Part shown: one piece after another, positions 6,103 through 10,702 of the stretch
Position numbering within the stretch: the first letter of the stretch is position 1
How the letters are laid out: each line of letters starts with the position of its first letter
NCBI GenBank assembly: GCA_018679695.1
Contig: JAHHKH010000187.1
Coordinates: 1 to 10,702, forward strand
Direction of reading: 5' to 3'
Source of the DNA: Maribacter sp.
GTDB lineage: Bacteria > Bacteroidota > Bacteroidia > Flavobacteriales > Flavobacteriaceae
Length of the DNA stretch: 10,702 bases
The notes under the pieces: model-generated
What the model was told of the DNA's origin: nothing
Seen by the model: only the letters and a program-made list of their open reading frames with translations
The model's database searches: none
Translations under genes and position numbers: made by a program

Positions 6103-8478
6103 CTAAAATTTAAAATTATAAGTTATGGCAGGTACTATCCCGAAAATTGATGTACGTACGGCTTCATTTACATTCGTATCTTGATTCCTATTAAAGCTTA
6201 TAGAGGCAGCATTTCGCCTATTGTATAGGTTATATAGACTAAACACCCATTCCCCTTGCATTTTTCTAACACTGTTCTTTTTTGGAGAAAGACTTGCCGA
6301 AATGTCCATTCTATGATAGCTGGGCAATCTTTCCTGGTTTCTTAAACCATAATAGGGCACTGTTAAACCCTGGAACTCAAATTGTCCTATTGGGTAGTTT
6401 GTAGGTTGCCCTGTCTGAAAGACAAAATTGGTATTGAAACTCCATTTTTTATTAAGGTCATAATTACCATAGATTGAAAGATCGTGGGTTTTGTCATAAG
6501 GAGTATTGTACCATTGCCCTGAATTAATGCCTGTTTCGGATGGGTTTCTTCCAGGTGTTCTTTGCTCGGATTTTGAGAGGGTATATGCCATCCAGCCCTG
6601 AAATTTACCTATGTTTTTCCGAAGTAAAAATTCCATTCCGTAGGCCCTTGCTTCGCCATTCAATATTACCTGCTCTATGGCGTCGTTTGCTATTAGGTTG
6701 GCTCCATCTATATAATCAATTCGATTTTGAATGTCTTTATAAAAAACCTCGGTCTCTAAGGAATAGTCCCCATCTTTAATGTTCAGGAAATACCCTAGAG
6801 CGTATTGATCCAATAGCTGTGGTTCAATGAAAGTACCACTGGGTGTCCATACATCCAAGGGTGTTGGTGAGCTCGTATTCGAAATTAAGTGAAGATATTG
6901 CGCTAACCTCGTGTAACTCGCTTTTAAAGAGCTCTCTGAGTTTAATAGGTATGATAATGATACCCTTGGTTCAAAATTGTTGAATTTGGCAAGACTTTCT
7001 TTTCTGCCCGGATTTATTACGCCAATAGGGGTGGCTTTTTGATAAATCTGTAATGTTTGATTGAAAACAACCGGCTCATCATTTGTATATACATTCAGTT
7101 CTTCTTGACCTAAACGATTGAAGTTGCTAAAACGAAGTCCATAACCTAGATTTAATTTTGGTGTTATCTCCTGCTCAAAATCAATATAGGCGGCAAACTC
7201 GTTGGCATATTTCTCGATTAATTGCTCTTCGAGAATTCCAGAATTTTCATTGCTCGGTTCTATTTTGCCGGGATTAAATTGGTAGTAGATATTGTTGAGA
7301 CCATAATTGATTTGGAGCTTGTCTTTTATATAATGTTTTAAATCGTATTTAACATTGAAATTCTGAATGCCAGAGCTCCAATTGAATCCCACAAAATCCA
7401 ATTTTAAACCGTAATAATAATCGGAATAAATCATGGAAAGATTTGAAAAGAGTTTATCCGAGAAAAGATGATTCCATCTAAAATTACCTACTGCATTACC
7501 ATAAGTATTGACAAAACTATCACTGATGCTAAAGACATCCCTACCAAAATATCCTGACAAGAAGATGCTGTTTGTTTCGTTTATTTTATAATTTAGTTTG
7601 GTATTGAGGTCGTAAAAATAAGCTGTATTGTCAACTTCGAATAAGGGTAAAAAAAGATGGGCATAAGACGCTCTTCCCCCAATGAGGAAAGCTGCTTTGT
7701 CTTTTTTTAACGGTCCTTCAACAAGCATCCTACTCGCAACCAAACCAATCCCACCACTAATTTTAAGTTCTTTGCTGTTGCCTTCTTTTTGAAAAATATC
7801 CAGAACCGAAGACAATCTGCCACCGTAGCGCGCAGGGATTCCCCCTTTGTAAAGTTTTATATCCTTTATGGCATCAGGATTGAAAACAGAGAAAAAACCA
7901 AAGAGATGTGAAGAATTAAAAATTGTGGCCTCGTCTAGGAGAATTAGATTTTGGTCGACGGCACCACCTCTTACATTGAATCCTGAAGCCCCTTCACCTG
8001 CGTTTGTAATTCCCGGAAGTAATAAGATGGACTTAATTATATCAGCTTCACCAAGAATAACCGGAATCTTTTTTATTGTTCCAACGGATAAGGCATTAAC
8101 ACTCATTTGAGGTTTTCGAATATCCAACATTTCACTATTATCGGTAACTATAACTTCTTGTAATTCCTCTGCCTCTTCAAACATTAGAAAATTCAACTTA
8201 CTATTTTCCCTTAAAATAATATCATGCGATTGATTTTTAAATCCCAAATAGCTAATTTGTATTTGGTATTGACCTTCTGGTAATGTTATGGAATAAAAGC
8301 CGTATTCATTGGTCGTAACACCGGTTTTAAGCTCTGAAATAGTAATAGTCACCCCAATCATGGTTTCATTGCTCGATGCCTCAGAAACGGTCCCACTTAG
8401 TGTAAATCTTTGCTGTGAATGAACAAAAAACGTGCAAAAAAAAAGAAAAAATAAAGGGAAGGGCGTATGCTTTGTCAT
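6103..8478 (-). CDS. TonB-dependent outer-membrane receptor
   Basis: The 791-residue product has a signal peptide (cleavage near residue 21, before QQRFTLSG), then a carboxypeptidase-regulatory-like beta domain at about 24-102, with the typical NEYGFYSITLPEGQY segment. A TonB-box-like ELQEVIVTD follows at 105-113. The plug domain spans about 118-230, with FNVRGGAVDQNLILLDEA at 167-184 and GGIPARYGGRLSSVLDI at 212-228. The rest is a 22-strand-type beta barrel ending in the aromatic terminus ITYNFKF. It should import a ligand across the outer membrane using the TonB-ExbBD complex; the ligand cannot be read from sequence. At about 790 residues it is shorter than SusC receptors, and no SusD gene is present. 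It heads a two-gene operon with the DUF4249 lipoprotein gene, 3 nt downstream. Confidence 0.95.
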   Translation of the reverse strand: MTKHTPFPLFFLFFCTFFVHSQQRFTLSGTVSEASSNETMIGVTITISELKTGVTTNEYGFYSITLPEGQYQIQISYLGFKNQSHDIILRENSKLNFLMFEEAEELQEVIVTDNSEMLDIRKPQMSVNALSVGTIKKIPVILGEADIIKSILLLPGITNAGEGASGFNVRGGAVDQNLILLDEATIFNSSHLFGFFSVFNPDAIKDIKLYKGGIPARYGGRLSSVLDIFQKEGNSKELKISGGIGLVASRMLVEGPLKKDKAAFLIGGRASYAHLFLPLFEVDNTAYFYDLNTKLNYKINETNSIFLSGYFGRDVFSISDSFVNTYGNAVGNFRWNHLFSDKLFSNLSMIYSDYYYGLKLDFVGFNWSSGIQNFNVKYDLKHYIKDKLQINYGLNNIYYQFNPGKIEPSNENSGILEEQLIEKYANEFAAYIDFEQEITPKLNLGYGLRFSNFNRLGQEELNVYTNDEPVVFNQTLQIYQKATPIGVINPGRKESLAKFNNFEPRVSLSYLLNSESSLKASYTRLAQYLHLISNTSSPTPLDVWTPSGTFIEPQLLDQYALGYFLNIKDGDYSLETEVFYKDIQNRIDYIDGANLIANDAIEQVILNGEARAYGMEFLLRKNIGKFQGWMAYTLSKSEQRTPGRNPSETGINSGQWYNTPYDKTHDLSIYGNYDLNKKWSFNTNFVFQTGQPTNYPIGQFEFQGLTVPYYGLRNQERLPSYHRMDISASLSPKKNSVRKMQGEWVFSLYNLYNRRNAASISFNRNQDTNVNEAVRTSIFGIVPAITYNFKF

Positions 8479-8493
8479 TTAAGCAGTTTTAGG

Positions 8494-8501
8494 TAAATGT
8501 A
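8494..8501 (-). promoter_or_regulatory. Possible -7 box for the receptor operon
   Basis: On the minus strand this reads TACATTTA, matching TAnnTTTG at all positions but the last. It would start transcription near 8487, about 9 nt before the ATG at 8478. No convincing -33 TTG lies at the expected spacing, so this is weak. Confidence 0.3.
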
Positions 8502-8547
8502 TTAAGATTACAAGGAGTTCTGTAATTAGTTAACATTAATTTAGAAC

Positions 8548-8574
8548 AAAAAATCCCAGCCAAATAGCTGGGAT
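8548..8574 (-). terminator. Intrinsic terminator after icd
   Basis: ATCCCAGC at 8553-8560 and GCTGGGAT at 8567-8574 form a perfect 8-bp, GC-rich stem with a six-base loop. On the minus strand the hairpin is followed by a run of Ts (complement of the As at 8548-8552), so it ends transcription of the isocitrate dehydrogenase gene, whose stop is about 22 nt upstream. It also isolates icd from the receptor operon that follows on the same strand. Confidence 0.9.
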
Positions 8575-8596
8575 CAAGAATTTTAAATCCTTTAAA

Positions 8597-10702
8597 TTAT
8601 ATGCTTAACAGAATACGATTGAGGGTTTTACTCGGTCTCATGGCTTTGGCCGTAAGTTCAGCATTGGGCAAATAATAACCCCCTATATTCTGGGGAGTTC
8701 CCTGTGCATTTTTCAACTCTTCAATAATGATAGTTTCATGATCGCGCATTTTGGTTGCCAATCCAGTGAAAATGGTTCTTAGCTCTTCATCTTTATCCTG
8801 GTTAGCGAGTGCTTCCGCCCAATATAACGCCAGGTAAAAATGGCTGCCTCTTGTATCCAATTCCATGACCTTACGTGAAGGGGACTTGTCATTAAGTAGA
8901 AATTTTTCCGTGGCACTGTCGAGGGCATCTCCCAAAATTTGGGCCTTGGTATTATTGTTCTTCTCCCCAAAGAATTCCAACGAAACCCCTAAAGCCAAGA
9001 ATTCGCCTAACGAATCCCATCTTAAATGCCCTTCTTCCAAGAATTGTTCAACGTGTTTAGGTGCCGATCCCCCTGCACCTGTTTCAAACAATCCACCGCC
9101 GTTCATAAGGGGTACTATGGAAAGCATTTTTGCACTGGTACCAACCTCCAAAATAGGGAAGAGGTCGGTTAAATAATCACGTAACACGTTTCCTGAAACA
9201 GAAATTGTATCCTGACCATCCTTAATTCTTCTTAAAGTGAGTTTGGTTGCTTCAACGGGGGATAGGATTTTTATATCCAATCCGGATGTGTCATGTTTTG
9301 GCAAATAGGTTTTTACCTTTTTTATAAGTTCAGCGTCATGTGCCCTTTCATTATCCAACCAAAATATTGCTGGCAACTTAGAAGCGCGAGCTCTTGAAAC
9401 TGCCAATTTTACCCAATCTTGAATGGGTTCGTCCTTAACTTGGCACATTCTCCAGATATCACCTTTTTCAACCGCATGTTCGATTAAGGTTTCGCCTGAA
9501 TTCACATCCACAACAGATACTTTACCAGTTCCCTGAATTTCAAATGTTTTGTCATGCGAACCATATTCTTCGGCTTTTTGTGCCATTAGTCCAACGTTGG
9601 GAACAGTCCCCATGGTTGTGGGGTCAAAGGCACCATATGCCTTGCAGAAATCAATTGTGGCTTTATAAATACCTGCATAGCTACTATCAGGGATAACGGC
9701 TTTGGTATCCTGTGATTTCCCCTCTGAATTCCACATTTGACCAGAATTACGTATCATAGCTGGCATTGAAGCATCGATAATAATATCGCTGGGAACATGC
9801 AGATTGGTTATCCCTTTGTCCGAATTGACCATGGCCAAATCGGGACCATTGTCAATCGCATGTTTAATATCTTGTTCTATGGAAATTCTTTGTTCCTTGG
9901 GGAGTTCTTCAAGCTTATTCAACAAGTTTTCCAATCCATCACTGGCATTGACGCCTATTGACTCAAATACCGTGTCATACTTTTGGAAAACCGCTTTAAA
10001 GAAAACCTTCATGACATGACCAAAAATAATAGGGTCGGAAACCTTCATCATCGTCGCTTTCAAGTGCAATGAGAAAAGTAGGTCCTTTCGTTTGGCATCT
10101 TCAACTTGTTCCGTTAAAAACGAAACCAGTGCATTTTTGCTCATTACGGTAGCATCAATTATCTCACCCTTCAAAAGAGGAATGTTATCTTTAAGAACCG
10201 TCATCGATCCATCCTTTGAAACCATCTCAATCCTCACAACGGTATCTGAAGCTAGAGTGAGCGATTTTTCATTCGATTTAAAATCGCCATGATCCATCGT
10301 AGCAACGTGTGTAGCGGATTCTTTGCTCCAAGCACCCATGGAATGTGGATTTTGTTTGGCATAATTTTTAACAGCTCTTGGAGCGCGGCGATCAGAATTG
10401 CCTTCCCGTAATACCGGGTTTACAGCACTTCCCTTGATTTTATTATATCTTGATTTGATTTCGCGTTCAGCCTCATTCTGTGGATCATCTGGATAATCGG
10501 GTAGACCATAACCTTTGTTCTGTAATTCCTCTATGGCTTCGTTCAATTGGGGAATCGAGGCACTGATATTTGGTAATTTTATAATATTTGCCTCGGGGCT
10601 TTTTGCCATTTTGCCTAAGATTTCCAAATCATTTTCCATTTGCTGCCCCTCTTTCAAAAAGTCAGGAAATGCAGCAATTATGCGTGCAGCCAAGGAAATG
10701 TC
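8597..10702 (-). CDS. icd: NADP isocitrate dehydrogenase, monomeric type (5' partial)
   Basis: The enzyme oxidises isocitrate to 2-oxoglutarate with NADP in the TCA cycle and is the large monomeric type. The window shows 701 codons; the frame runs off the edge reading DISLAARIIAAFP, which aligns with about residue 41 of the Azotobacter enzyme, so roughly 40 N-terminal residues are missing. Recalled Azotobacter key residues are kept. In visible numbering the substrate-binding Ser92, Asn95, Arg99 and Arg105 lie in KGSAVNPVLREGNSDRRAP, with Lys215 in HLKATMM, Asp310 in IIIDASM and Tyr380 in AEEYGSH; metal ligands Asp509 and Asp513 are in LRDYLTDLF. NADP contacts His550, Arg561 and Arg610 are also present, supporting NADP over NAD use. 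The TTG at 10693 is internal, not the start. A strong terminator follows. Confidence 0.97.
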   Translation of the reverse strand, partial: DISLAARIIAAFPDFLKEGQQMENDLEILGKMAKSPEANIIKLPNISASIPQLNEAIEELQNKGYGLPDYPDDPQNEAEREIKSRYNKIKGSAVNPVLREGNSDRRAPRAVKNYAKQNPHSMGAWSKESATHVATMDHGDFKSNEKSLTLASDTVVRIEMVSKDGSMTVLKDNIPLLKGEIIDATVMSKNALVSFLTEQVEDAKRKDLLFSLHLKATMMKVSDPIIFGHVMKVFFKAVFQKYDTVFESIGVNASDGLENLLNKLEELPKEQRISIEQDIKHAIDNGPDLAMVNSDKGITNLHVPSDIIIDASMPAMIRNSGQMWNSEGKSQDTKAVIPDSSYAGIYKATIDFCKAYGAFDPTTMGTVPNVGLMAQKAEEYGSHDKTFEIQGTGKVSVVDVNSGETLIEHAVEKGDIWRMCQVKDEPIQDWVKLAVSRARASKLPAIFWLDNERAHDAELIKKVKTYLPKHDTSGLDIKILSPVEATKLTLRRIKDGQDTISVSGNVLRDYLTDLFPILEVGTSAKMLSIVPLMNGGGLFETGAGGSAPKHVEQFLEEGHLRWDSLGEFLALGVSLEFFGEKNNNTKAQILGDALDSATEKFLLNDKSPSRKVMELDTRGSHFYLALYWAEALANQDKDEELRTIFTGLATKMRDHETIIIEELKNAQGTPQNIGGYYLPNAELTAKAMRPSKTLNRILLSI

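Noticed and set aside
5293..8478. SusC/SusD polysaccharide-utilisation pair
   Set aside because: The receptor is shorter than SusC proteins, the partner is a DUF4249 beta-type lipoprotein rather than a helical SusD, and no carbohydrate enzyme is present.
10691..10693. TTG at 10693 as the start of isocitrate dehydrogenase
   Set aside because: The frame continues to the window edge with DIS, which aligns with the known enzyme, so the true start is outside the window.
1..10702. CRISPR arrays, insertion sequences, tRNA genes, toxin-antitoxin or defence cassettes
   Set aside because: No direct-repeat arrays, transposase motifs, cloverleaf sequences or defence-protein motifs were seen on either strand; coding density is high with standard housekeeping content.

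Overview
The window looks like ordinary chromosomal core from a member of the Bacteroidota, most likely a marine-type flavobacterium (Flavobacteriaceae). The evidence is moderately AT-rich DNA, start codons without clear Shine-Dalgarno sites, TAnnTTTG promoter boxes typical of the phylum, several Bacteroidota-only families of unknown function (recognised as DUF6495, DUF4294, DUF6095 and DUF4249-like), and a TonB-dependent receptor with a carboxypeptidase-regulatory-like N-terminal domain.

Layout, left to right. (1) Positions 1-563: the end of rpsR (S18) and all of rplI (L9), closed by a strong intrinsic terminator. (2) 572-1042: a small cytoplasmic protein of the DUF6495 type, whose ATG lies only 11 nt after the terminator stem. 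(3) 1109-2485: hisS, with its own TAnnTTTG box; its histidyl-tRNA synthetase is of the eukaryote-like form usual in Bacteroidota. (4) 4129-2480, minus strand: an M42 metallo-aminopeptidase followed by a Nudix hydrolase, 12 nt apart; the Nudix stop overlaps the hisS stop tail to tail. (5) 4234-4920, plus strand: an exported DUF4294 protein, divergent from the M42 gene across a 104-nt gap with a candidate -7 box for each direction. (6) 5190-4945, minus: a small two-helix membrane protein. (7) 8478-5293, minus: a two-gene outer-membrane operon, a TonB-dependent receptor followed 3 nt later by a DUF4249 lipoprotein. (8) 10702-8597, minus: icd for monomeric NADP isocitrate dehydrogenase, 5' end cut by the window edge, followed by a clear intrinsic terminator.

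The genes do not form one pathway. They are housekeeping functions (ribosome, tRNA charging, TCA cycle, peptide turnover), one nutrient-uptake pair of unknown substrate, and conserved lineage-specific proteins. I saw no phage, insertion sequence, CRISPR array, toxin-antitoxin pair, defence system, tRNA or rRNA. No stretch over 300 bases lacks a gene. I did not find a convincing new multi-gene system; the second-look items are local: the terminator abutting a start codon, an AT palindrome between M42 and Nudix, the orphan receptor-lipoprotein pair, and the exported basic DUF4294 protein.
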